Source: Hygrophila difformis (lineage: Eukaryota > Streptophyta > Magnoliopsida > Lamiales > Acanthaceae). From it: 64,000 nucleotides of DNA. The notes beneath the pieces were generated by a model. That model was not told where the DNA came from. It did not search any database and saw nothing but the letters and a program-made list of their open reading frames with translations. Both the position numbers and the translations under genes were made by a program. Location: positions 20,873,468 to 20,937,467 of the forward strand of contig JAOANR010000001.1 of assembly GCA_030278955.1 (NCBI GenBank). Reading direction: 5' to 3'. Positions 34,610 through 44,911 of the stretch are shown piece by piece (the stretch's first letter is position 1; the number at the start of each line of letters is the position of its first letter).

Positions 34610-35730
34610 ATGGCACCTAGGAGAAAGCCGAGGAAGGTAAGCCCAAACGGCACTGACACTGACCTCCCAAACGCACCTAACAACAATGAGATTCCTCCGA
34701 ACGTAGGAGATCGAGCGCCTCCTATTCCCAACAACATGGATGAACGTTTAAGGACGGTAGAGGAGGTACTCGTAGCATTAGGAAACGCCGAGGTGCATTG
34801 AGCGCTAGCGGCAATACCTCCGCCAGTAGCTCGAAACAACTATCTAGCTTTGGTAAATCCTTATCAACCACCACACTATGATGGGGAGGAAGATCCCGCC
34901 AAACTAGAGGGGTGGATCTGTACCTTTGATAAACTTTTGGACGCTATCTTTATGTCCCGACGAGGAGAAGATACGTGTAGCGACCTACTACTTAGGAGGC
35001 AATGCTGATGAGTGGTGGCAAAACCTTCGAACGAATTCAGAGGAAGATGAAGAAGCCTACACCTGGGAAGAACTTAAGGAAGCCTTGAGAGAGATTCTAC
35101 CCACTGAGCAACAGGACTGCGAAATACGAGGAATTCATCAACCTGAAGCAAGGTGCACAAACAGTGCAAGAGTACTACACCAAATTCAAGGAGCTAGTAC
35201 GATTTGCTACGAGGCTAGTACCAACTGACTCTGATAAGGCTCAGAAATTCGAGATGGGTCTGAACCTTAGTATCCGGGAGATACTTGCAGTAGGACAATT
35301 CACGAACCTACAGACGATTTATGATCGCGCTGTAGCAATTGCTCGAATCTAGCAATTGAAGCGTAAGGAAAATGGTGAGTCGAGCAAGGACTCTCAAGGA
35401 CTTAAGAAGAAGGATCTGAAAGACAACAATAACAACTCTAGGAAAAACAATGGATCTCGAAGGAAAGAAAATAAAGGTCTCAACCACGGAGGAGATGACA
35501 ACCGTGGGGCGTTCATACCACGCTGCCCACGATGCAACCATGCACATTTGGTGCGCCAGTGCCCGAAGCCTGGAGCCTGCTATAAGTGCGGCAAGTTTGG
35601 TCACAAGGCTAGGAGATGTCGAACTTCAGAGGAGGCGATCGAAAGGAGAATAGATCTGGTGAACCTTCAGCAAGGGGAGGCTGACAAGGAACAAGGTCAA
35701 AACCCGAACATTCTTGAGAATAATGCGTAG
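34610..35730 (+). pseudogene. gag: B1 gag pseudogene
   Basis: It begins MAPRRKPRKVSP and is related to the B2 gags but clearly diverged. A TGA at 34799-34801 ends the first 63 codons. Further frameshifts separate fragments at 34926-35228 (LGGNADEWWQNL), 35164-35352 ([26 protein letters not shown]) and 35356-35730. The last fragment has two intact Cys clusters, CPRCNHAHLVRQC and CYKCGKFGHKARRC, and ends ILENNA. No pol follows. The gag-to-3' junction is at the same place as in both B2 units. Confidence 0.88.
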
Positions 35731-36183
35731 GCAGTTATGGGGACATAACTGTAATCTTAAGGGGGGGGGGGAGGATGTAACAACCCGAATATTATGTATC
35801 CCAAATCAATACATAAACAAATTCAAATTGTTTTGAACTACGTAATGACTTGATCCCTTCACAGGGTACGTAGGCAAATTGGAAATTTCAACTATGGGTT
35901 CAGTCAAACGATATAATATAATAATACAAACAATATCCAACAAACGATATCAGACAATATCAAACAACAATACACAATGATACAATCACGCAATCAAACA
36001 ATAGCACAATATCACAAAATAAAAAGGACCTTAACTCCAAGCTCGCGAGAAGCTAACACACAACTTCGAGGACGAAGTTGATTTCCAAGAAGAGTAGGTT
36101 GTAATACCCGAGAATTTGCTCTTAAGCAACCCTAGTATGACAAGCAACTTCGGGGACGAAGTTGATTCTTAAGGGGTGTAGAC
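35731..36183 (+). promoter_or_regulatory. B1 3' noncoding segment with three LTR-start-like points
   Basis: Hairpin 1 at about 35730-35749 is followed by a long G tract and GGATGTAACAACCCG. Hairpin AACTTCG-AGGA-CGAAGTT (about 36062-36079) is followed by TGTAATACCCGAGAATTTG. After about 85 bp the hairpin repeats (AACTTCG-GGGA-CGAAGTT, about 36143-36160), with the purine tract and the true LTR at 36184. Confidence 0.8.
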
Positions 36184-39031
36184 TGTAATACCTGAGATTT
36201 TTATAAAAAGAAATGGAATTAAATTCGAGAAGAAAAATAATTCTAATTCCAAGAACCGTGAAGTCGAAAATGATTTAAAGAAATAAATTATTGCACGGGA
36301 ATCGAATGACGACGAATTCAAAGCCAACGACTCCAAACGCGACGAATTTAAGATTTCGAATACGGGACTAATTCGAGACAAAATAAATTTAAGATAGGAA
36401 TCATAACCCGAGAATGACCCGAAAAATCGAGCCCGAGAACGTAGGAGGATAGAAGCCCGAAAGAGAGGAGGAAAGGCCCGACGGATCGCACGACCCGGCC
36501 CAAGCCGAAGCCTAGACCGGAGTCCGCATGGTCTCGGCGCGCCCTCGCGCCACCAAACAGGCAGCAGCAATCAATGCGATTTCGGCGATTTTCTTACCAA
36601 AATTCGACTCACTTCTATGGAAACTAGATCAACTTCGGGGGGGAAAGGATTATGGACATCATGGCTGATGCTTGGCCATATTTTTAGACTCAATTCCCCT
36701 CCCTTCCCCTCATATTTACTCAACTTCTCCTTTGTTCTCCCAAAAATCGAAAACCCATATTCTCTTGTGTTCTTACTTTCCGATCACTTTCCGACGAACA
36801 AACAGGAGAAAGGAGGACGTGGAGAGGAAGTATTCATACCCTAGATAGTGGTAAGATGAAGTCTTGAACTTCGTTTCATAGTTTTCATCGGATTTAGATT
36901 CTAACTTATGGTTTTTATTCTAAAAAACACGAATCGGAGCCAAAGGAAGAAGAACCGTGTTGAGGAGATCCGTTCATAGCCATCCGTAGATTCCGGATGA
37001 CCCAAGGGCTGTTTAGAACTCATATTATGTAAGTTAATTCTTACATACGGTTTTTGGTGGCTAAAAATCGACCAAACATAAGATTCAACACAAAATTTTA
37101 ATAAAATCTGTCAATAGAGGTTTCACTCGCGCGTAGCGTTTTTAGATGAATTTTTCGAACCCTTAAAAGTCTTACGAGAATATGCAAAACACAAAAAGTG
37201 TTCCTAAGACATAGATATACATTCTGTAAAATTTTCATAATTTTTCGGTAAGGTTTGATGCCCGAAATCCGAGTCCGAACACCTCTGAATAATTTTCAAA
37301 CTTAGAACTTTGGCAGATTTGAATCTCGAACTTGTTAGTCATTTTGACCTCGGATCTAGGCCGGATTAGGACTTGTGTTAAACATGAAGTTTGTAGATCT
37401 ATGAGTTTTGGATACCTCTGTAAAATTTCACACATTTTCATTAAGATTTGCTACCCTAAACCGAGTCGAACATATTCTGTTGTGCATGAACCTTTCGAAA
37501 ACTGAGACAGATTATATGATCGAAATTGATGTGCATTTTTCTATTACTTGTGGTCAAAACTAATCTTTGGTGAAAACATAAAAGTTGTAGATAAATGTCT
37601 TGAGAACATGTCTGTAAAATTTTGTGCATTTTCATTAACGTTTGGATGTCAAAACCCATTTTGAATATACTGTGTCCGAGAAGGAAAAGTCGACAGATTT
37701 TTAAACCGAACTTAGTGGATTAATCTGACTTAATCCGTGATGAATTTGCATAATTTGTCACTAATAAAACTTTTTTATTTTGGTGTCTTTTAAGTTTCTG
37801 TAAAATTTCATAAATTTTGGAGGTCGTTTGCTATGTCAAAAACTATTTTGAAAATTAGTGCGCTGTGTAGACAATTATGACAGATTTTGGCTTCTGTAAA
37901 GATTGTAAAATTTCACCTATTTCCTCACATAATTTCGGAATACTTAAAACACAAAAGTTGTTAGTTAGCAAATTTTTGATCTACTGTAGAAATTTGAAGT
38001 CGATTGCCTTTGAAATGAAATTTTAAACTGAGATGGCGTAAACTGTGGCAATGGCTTGGTTGAAATGTTGAAAAACTCGTCTTTTGAGAAACACATGATT
38101 TGCGAGATATGTCTAAACAATAAAAACATTTTGCTAAATTCTTTTGAAACATTGGGATTTATGACTAAGCTGGATGCTATCGATATTGACTATGAGGCTT
38201 GTGGACATAAGCGCCCAAGCGTATGTCTAGTGGACGTAAGAGCCCTAGCGTCATATTGATTGTATGGCTAGCGAATGTGATAACCCTAGTAAAATATTGA
38301 CCATGAAGCTTGTGGACGTACGAGCCCAAGTGTACGGCTGGCGGACGTAAGAGCCCTAGCGAATGGTGATCTATAAAAGAAACGAAACGAGAAATTTATA
38401 CGAGATTTAATTAAATCCTTGCTAAATTGTGTTTTGGCTTATATCAATTTATTTAATCGCCTTGCAAGTTATATGTGATTATTTGGCATGCATGCCTTTG
38501 ATTTTTACAATTAAATTCCATTATCTTGACGAGTTAATTTATATAGTGCCTGCAAACATGCTAAATGCAAGTCAACTCTTTCTTAAATAATTAAAGGCTT
38601 TGAAACCCCATTATTGTATGCTAGGGGTTAACTTACTCAGCATCTTTATGCTGACAAACCGGTTGCTCTCTTTTTCTTTTCAGAGTATGAGGCTTACACA
38701 TGAGCATAGCATGCATTGGGATTTTGGGAACGTTTACTCTCGTTTTTACACATTACTTGCATAACGGGCCTGTATAACTCGTGTTTTGGACGTGTTGGCC
38801 CTATTTATATTTCCGCTGCTATATCTATATTTAAATATTACTTTCTGCTGCAACTTAGATAATACTATGTAATGATCTTTGTTATATATTCATAAATGGG
38901 ATGTTTGAAATGTTTTAAATTCTGAAAAACCATAGCCTTGCATCTCTCTAGCAAGCTCGGAGAAACCGCGTCTTGCTAGGGAGGTGTGGCGGTGGCATCC
39001 CGGCCTGGGTTATCAAAACCGGGGTGTTACA
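36184..39031 (+). repeat. B1 3' LTR (2,848 bp)
   Basis: Starts TGTAATACCTGAG and ends GGGGTGTTACA, followed by TTGTA. Contains the GACGTAAG minisatellite near 38190-38370, the TCAGCAT...ATGCTGA hairpin near 38635 and TTTTCAG before AGTATGA near 38683. Confidence 0.92.
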
Positions 39032-40129
39032 TTGTATCTCATAACCAACCAGATGTTATAAGCCCTGTGGCTTACTGATATTTGGGAAGTTCTAAATCTT
39101 CATCTGTTCATCAAGACCAGGGGCTCTTTTATACTAACGGAATGGGATAGCTTTTGAGACTTCCGAGTGATAGGTTTTTAAATGCTTTCTTTACCGCTTT
39201 CTTTACCGCTTTATTTTAAGTGCTTTGTAGAGGACACTCGGAAGAATTAGAGGTTGGCCGCCGTATGTAAGGTTTAAGAGTTATGGATTAGTTCGGAGTT
39301 TAATTTGGACTTTGGGTGTGACAGGGGAGAATGATAAGATTACTTGGCATATCAACTAATGATATGTTAGGTGTTGCTTAACCACCATGGAGAAATAACA
39401 TACCTCGGCAGGGGCAGTTATTAATCTGTGGTATCTTAGATGTTGAGGTCTTAAGAGCATGTAAATTCTGACTGTAAGTACCTGTCAGTTAAAGGGAACA
39501 TAGTTTAGAAAGCATGAGAGTTAGCTAACTGATAGATTATCCCAAACAAAGATCTGTGTATAAAATGGAAGTTTAATTATGTCTCATCAGAAATCTTGTC
39601 CAATCTTTATTATTTTCTTCCTGTCCCTTCTGTCACATTTTAAATCTGCTTTATAGATAGTATAGCTTAAATTTTACATGCTTTCGTAGAATAGTTTTAC
39701 CCGCTTTCATAGATTAATTTTTATTGCTTTCTTAGAATAGATTTAATTGGTTTTTAGAATAATTTTACCATGCTTTGTAGAATAATTTTATTGCTTTCAT
39801 AATCTAGTTTAAATTATGTCAAGTAGTTCTAAAACCAAACACAAGCTTGAAACGAGTAACCGAGTGAAAAATCTTAGTAAACGACGTGGGCCCTGCTTCT
39901 ATCGCACATCCTCCAGTGAACGATCCTGTCTTACTATAAATTACTGCAATTTTTGACATCGTGCTCTTTTGGGCCACAGTTTCCTACATGAGTATATAAA
40001 AACGTGACACCTATAAACATATCCCTAATCCCAATTCCATCTTCATAATTGGTTTCATTAAATAAAACTAAACCGGGATTATTATTCTTCAGAAAATACT
40101 TATATAGTGGAAAATTGTCAAAAGTTTCA
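39032..40129 (+). mobile_element. Family-A LTR, right part
   Basis: It continues the LTR cut at 3483, aligning with 9247-10517, and ends GTCAAAAGTTTCA. The first five bases are the TTGTA duplication. Confidence 0.8.
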
Positions 40130-40149
40130 TGGTGTCGTTTACGGGGAGG
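40130..40149 (+). other. Family-A primer-binding site (tRNA-Asp-like)
   Basis: TGGTGTCGTTTACGGGGAGG abuts the LTR end and resembles the TGGCGCCGTTGCCGGGGA site, complementary to tRNA-Asp, known from Athila/Tat-type plant elements, with several changes. Confidence 0.6.
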
Positions 40150-41140
40150 ATGCAGCGCTGTTTATTAAGAGATTACACTCCTGATTACTCATAGTTAGTT
40201 TTGCGTATATATTTCAGAACAGAGAAGTACCCTCAAATCAATTAAACATTTAGAGTACTAAGACTCTAAATGTGTGGATGTTGATTTGAGGGTAAAACCT
40301 AATAAATTTGGGTATTTTTCTTGCAGGAATCATGGAGCCACCAAAAAGAAAAAGAAAGCATCGAAACAGGTTCCCGGTTGGATTAGTTCCGTAAATGACC
40401 GAAGACTATATCTGGAACTTAAAGAAATTTAAGATCCGGAATAATTTTCACAAGCGCAGAATTGATCCAACCTAGATTTTTGCAAGCCCATATAATTTTA
40501 TTTATATATATATATATATAAAAGAATAGAATAAACGAAAAATCAAAGAAAAATGGAGAGAAGTGTAGCAGTGGGGCTACACTAATTCGCAATCGAAAAT
40601 TGCAAAATACGTGAGACTCACGTTTTTGTCATCTCCACCACCACCGGACAAGCCACGGCCACCATCTCCACTTGCCGTCGCCCCTGTCCGCATGTTTTCC
40701 AACCCCCAACAGCCAGCTTATTTTTAATTCATTATATATATATTTATTTATGCAACACATTCATTTTTCTTGAAAATAAGTATCCAAACATCAACTAAAC
40801 ATTTAGAGTACTAAGACTCTAAATGTGAGGATGTTGATATTTGGAGAAAAATTTGATAATTTTCTCATGTTTGCTTTGCAGGAATTCATGGAATCAACAA
40901 AAAGAAAAATAAAGCTTCAAAAACCAGGTTCCTGGTTGGATTAATACTGTATTTAATGGAAATTAATTTCGGAATTTAAATTCCGGAATAAATCCATAAA
41001 ATAACAGTGTTGATCCCACCTAATTTATGCAAGCAACTAATTGTTAGAATAATACTTGTGTGTAAATGTGCATGTTCAGTATGTTTAATTTGTGGAAAAT
41101 GCATAATGTTATAAAATGTTAAAAACTGGAAGATTTCAAA
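40150..41140 (+). repeat. Family-A internal region: two diverged direct repeats with a hairpin
   Basis: About 40230-40490 and 40780-41040 are related direct repeats. Each contains the hairpin CATTTAGAGT...ACTCTAAATG, then a TTGCAGGAAT that resembles a splice acceptor and ATGGA. Between them lie a (TA)n tract (40504-40520), small palindromes (GTGTAGC...GCTACAC near 40563 and ACGTGAG...CTCACGT near 40610) and a CACC-rich segment. There is no open frame of note. Confidence 0.65.
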
Positions 41141-41154
41141 ACTTTTCTAACTGT

Positions 41155-41600
41155 CGAATGCGGTTTAATTTTCCTCTCAAATCAATGCGGTTTATACCGC
41201 ATTATTTGAAACAAACCGCATCGGACATGTTGCCTTAGTAATTTTACCAATTCGGTTTGATCAATGCGGTATATACCGCATCGGTATAAAAGACCGAATT
41301 GATCATCCAAGGCACATGCCCTGTGTTAATATTGCCAAGTAGCAATTCGGTTTAAGCAATGCGGTATATACCGCATTGATTTTAATAAACCGAATGAATC
41401 TACGAAAGGCATTGTATTTTTGCAAGTGAGCAATTCGGTTTATGCAATGCGGTATATACCGCATTGCCAAACCACATTACCTCACAAAAGCATCCCTTAT
41501 TTCTTCTAAGTGTCCAATTCGGTTTCCCCACTCCAATTCGGTATTATTCGATGCGGTTTATGCCGAATCGATGATGCGGTTTCCCTTAAACCGAATTGCC
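41155..41600. repeat. Nested palindrome block 3 (ATGCGGTTT/ATTCGGTTT core)
   Basis: Inner cores start at 41183, 41262, 41357 and 41445 (intervals 79, 95 and 88 bp), three of them with the perfect AATGCGGTATATACCGCATT-type centre. There is a rearranged unit at about 41515-41600. Outer arms are mostly of the TTCGG type (for example CAATTCGGTTTA and TAAACCGAAT around the 41357 core). The block lies directly upstream of a pyrimidine-rich stretch and a presumed first exon at 41775. Confidence 0.85.
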
Positions 41601-41774
41601 CTCTGTCCCACATCCCTGTTTATATTTTCTTTTCCCTTTTTTTTTCTCCCTCATTTCACTTCCCACACTTAGAAAGTTTTCCCGATTCCCTCTCGCGAAC
41701 CCCTTCTTCCTCGCGAAACCAGAGCTTCAAACCAGAACTTTATTCCGTCCAAAATCCTTCCAAGAGGTCTATAA

Positions 41775-41812
41775 ATGGCGTCTTCATCTGAAAACGGAAG
41801 TGGGAGTAAAGG
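41775..41812 (+). CDS. Possible short first exon (MASSSENGSGSK) with splice donor
   Basis: An ATG after a T/C-rich leader opens a Ser/Gly-rich peptide (MASSSENGSGSK) that meets GGTAAGTT, a good donor site. Downstream DNA to 42700 looks intronic (T-rich, no long frame). It may be the first exon of an element-encoded or captured gene whose remaining exons are lost. The same layout, palindrome block then pyrimidine-rich leader then short exon, is seen at 58359-58790. Confidence 0.4.
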
Positions 41813-42702
41813 GTAAGTTCTCTATTTTCGATTTCGCACCCCATTCTCGCGATTTCAGTTTTTGTATTTTCATGGGTTTTGTGAAATCGGGGGTGGGGAA
41901 GGAGAATGGAGACTGTTTTTGTGTTAGGAATGATTGGAATTAGGTCGGATTGTGTTGGGCATGGTCGGAATAGGTTAGAGCAGAATGGTGCAAACTAGAG
42001 CTTTCGTGTTTACTGTTCGACTGCCATTGTTGAGTGTTTGAAGCTTTGTGTGGTTGTTGGGGGAGGGGGGGGCTTGTTTTAGAAAAATTTGGGTTTCGAA
42101 ACCCTCAAAAATTCAGTCTTTGTCCATTGTATAAATATTGTTTCCATTTGTGTTGTCTGTGTGTATACACTGTTATCTGTGATTGTGCTTGGAAATATGT
42201 GAAAATGTAGAACACAGTGGTGATTTTCCCTTGTGCCCCTGTGATTATTTGATGTTTTGATGTAGTGAATAAGCATGATGATGTGTTTGATTCTATGATC
42301 AATGTTGATGGAGCATGTATTTTTTGGAAAATTTTGAAAATAGTGGCATGAATGGACTGTGTAGTGCTTGTTTTAGTGTTTGCATGCTACTGTGTTGGGA
42401 GAACCATGTTCAATAAATGTTTTTGTGAGTACCTGGTTTATTGTACTCCACAAACTCAACTGAAAAGTTGATGTTTGTATAGAATTGGAAACATGGGATT
42501 ACAAACAAAACCATGCCAAAATTTTTCCTGACATGTGCTTTCCAAGTACTGTTGGCATGGTATTCATGTGTAGAAAAGACAAAAAGTTGGTAGAATGCTT
42601 GTTTTTATTAGTGTTTGACTTGCACATGTAGGGATATGTGGGGAATCAACAAAGTGTAACAACTTTGCTCACTTGTCAATACCCATTCCTTAACAAAAAT
42701 TC
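41813..42702 (+). other. Noncoding internal region of family-A element
   Basis: T- and G-rich sequence without a meaningful frame or recognisable repeat. It is consistent with an intron or the spacer of a large retrotransposon derivative. Confidence 0.5.
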
Positions 42703-42714
42703 AAATGGGGGACC
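42703..42714 (+). other. Polypurine tract of family-A element
   Basis: AAATGGGGGACC directly precedes a family-A LTR start, here mutated to TAATAATGG. Confidence 0.65.
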
Positions 42715-43065
42715 TAATAATGGCGAAAATTGACCATTATTTTCAATCTATTTCCGTGTCTAAACAGGTGCATTTGATCGCATTCCGGTCTTATTTAAAT
42801 AAGAAAGCAGTTGAATTTGACAGATATGTGCAAGTTTGTATAAATAATAAGTTGGTATTGAAAAATACAAAAATATTGTTATTTTATTAAATTTGTGTTA
42901 AAAAAAGCCAAAAACATGTTAAAATATTAAAAATTCCACACTTGATTAATTATGGTATGGTGGTATCTGTTCGGTGGAACACGGGTCCATTAAATGGAAC
43001 ACAAGCCAAATAATCAATTGAAACAAATATCTATATTTATTTATACATATTTAGTATTTATTTTA

Positions 43066-43098
<33 letters not shown>

Positions 43099-43460
43099 AA
43101 AAAAAAAGAAGAAATAAAATAAAAGAAGAAGAAATGGGAAAGAGAAAGAAACAGACAAGAAAATGAAATCAAAAGTGAACTAACAAAAATATGCAATTTC
43201 AGGTGGGGCCCACTCCAATTTAAGTCATCTTCCCAACACCAAATTTGAGACGGGAAGCAGCATCAGTACCCACGGCTACCACCTCCATCTCCGCCAGCGT
43301 CCTTCACCACCAGCTCCGCCCCATTCCTCCGTCGCCAATCTGCTCAAATACAGCAGCAGCAATCGCTGCCTGCAATTCTCTTCCGGTCATCTTCATTGCA
43401 GCTCCGGCGAGACCCGAAATGGAGAAAACCCCAAAATTATTGCCGTGAGCTCTCCTGCCA
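42715..43460 (+). mobile_element. Family-A LTR start, 3' LTR fragment
   Basis: The first about 215 bp match 6430-6640 and 1-165 with many substitutions. Then follow an (AT)n tract (43069-43093), purine-rich sequence and a CCACCTCCATCTCCGCC-rich segment of unknown origin. The palindrome blocks are missing. Confidence 0.6.
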
Positions 43461-43464
43461 TGGA

Positions 43465-44575
43465 ATGGTAAACAACCCAAAACCACTCATTATTTGAATG
43501 TAGGGTTTATTCTAACTAAAAAGCCTTTAAATGTATGGAAATGGCTACTCTAAATGGTAAGAACAAGAGTTACAACTAATCTAAAGTAAAAACAAGATAA
43601 AACTACACTACATTACAAGAAAATAAAGCTAAACTAAACTACCTACCTAACCCTTAGTGGGTAAGAACTGAAGGTTCTTGCTCTCTCTTTTTGAAGTTCT
43701 TTTTGTCTGGATGGATAAAGTTTGAAGTGATGGAAGATACACACTTTTATACTCCTTTTCACGAAATCCTAGGCCCATTAGGTCAAACAAGGCCCATTAA
43801 CAGGAGCATGCATTGATCACGTGTTGTACAGCCTTATCCGGATATGCTCTTCAGACATGTGCTCATTTGAAATCGATGCGGTCTTCTTCAGGTGATGCGG
43901 TTTAGATCGCATCAAGTATACCACATTGCATATGGTCTTCCCTTCCTTGATCTTTGGTTGGGATGCGATCTAATTTAGTGATGCGGTTTACAAGGTCGAT
44001 GCGGTCTAGACCGCATCGAGCAGACTGCCTCACTTAGATCGCATGCATCTCTTCCTGCTTGGTTTCCTTCTTCTTGAAACGATGCGGTCTACAAGGTCGA
44101 TGCAGTTTAAACCGCATCGAGTAGACCGCATCAGTTAAAGCGCCTTGAGTGTTCTCTTCCAACACTTTCATTTTTCTTGCTTCTTCCTTCAGTGATGCGG
44201 TCTTGTAGATGCGATGCGATCTATTAAAACGATGCGGTTTAAACCGCATCGAATATACCGCATCAGATAGACCGCCTCGACTTCCAACACTTAGCCAAAA
44301 ATTCAGTTTCTGTGGGATTTTTATTCTTTTTCCCATCTTTACTTTCCTTTTTCTTTTCTTTTTCCTTTTTTCATGTTTTTGGATTTTTCTAACATAAATA
44401 CAATTAAAATTGCATATTTTTGTGTTTTTCATTACCAGCTCATTATTCTTACAAACTCGCATTAATCTGTCAAATTCATCTGCTTTCTTATTGGAATAAA
44501 ATGGGAATACGATCAAAATGTCCGACTTAGACACGGAAATGGATTGGAAATAATGGTCAATTTTGGCCATTATCA
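43465..44575 (-). mobile_element. Family-A LTR fragment, inverted
   Basis: Read on the minus strand, it starts TGATAATGG at 44575. It passes the A/T-rich early block, palindromes at 44280-43870, a TATAAAAG box near 43755 and the TTAGGTAGGTAGTTTAG segment, and ends abruptly near 43465 in a part equivalent to about 1050. Together with 42715 it forms two LTR starts in inverted orientation. Confidence 0.75.
43870..44280. repeat. Nested palindrome block in the inverted fragment (GATGCGGTCT/ATGCGGTTT core)
   Basis: Cores such as CGATGCGGTCTAGACCGCATCG (about 43999-44020), GATGCAGTTTAAACCGCATC (about 44099-44118) and GATGCGGTTTAAACCGCATC (about 44231-44250) have outer halves GATGCGGTCT and AGACCGC. 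This is a third variant of the core, with C in place of T on one side and G in place of A on the other. Confidence 0.8.
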
Positions 44576-44911
44576 TATACAACGTTACACGACCCTGTTC
44601 CAAGATGATGCAACCACAGTTATGGGGACATAACTGTAAGCTTAAGGAGGGGAGGATGTAACGACCCAAATATTATGTATCCGAAATCAATAATAAACAA
44701 ATTCAAATTTGTTTTGAACTACGTTATGACTTGATCCCTTCACGGGGTACGTAGGCAAGTTGGAACTTTCAATTCTGAGTTCAGTCATACTATAAAAATA
44801 AAAGTGACATGATATGATATAAGAAATAAAAATGACATGACCCTAATTCCTAGCTCGCGGGAAGCTAAAGCGCAACTTCGAGGACGAAGTTGATTTCTAA
44901 GGAGGGTAGAC
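44576..44911 (+). pseudogene. Tail of pol and 3' noncoding segment of element B3
   Basis: 44583-44640 matches the last codons of the Tekay pol (around the chromodomain end, 22985-23038), which shows that this B element once had pol. It is followed by hairpin 1, purine tract, TACGTA element (about 44730-44756), hairpin AACTTCG-AGGA-CGAAGTT (about 44874-44891) and polypurine tract. The upstream part of the element is missing at the junction with the inverted LTR fragment. Confidence 0.75.

Larger units (their letters stand above)
3484..39031 (+). mobile_element. Element B1: gag-only Ty3/gypsy (chromovirus-like) retrotransposon, expanded by nested insertions
   Basis: It is bounded by LTRs that start TGTAATAC and end GTGTTACA, with matching 5-bp duplications outside. 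Without the inner insertion (6055 to about 33446) it would be about 8.2 kb: 5' LTR, degraded initiator-Met primer site at 33738, a gag pseudogene at 34610-35730, a 3' noncoding segment and the 3' LTR. No protease, RT or integrase is present, so it must have depended on enzymes in trans. It sits inside the family-A LTR that ends at 40129. Confidence 0.85.
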
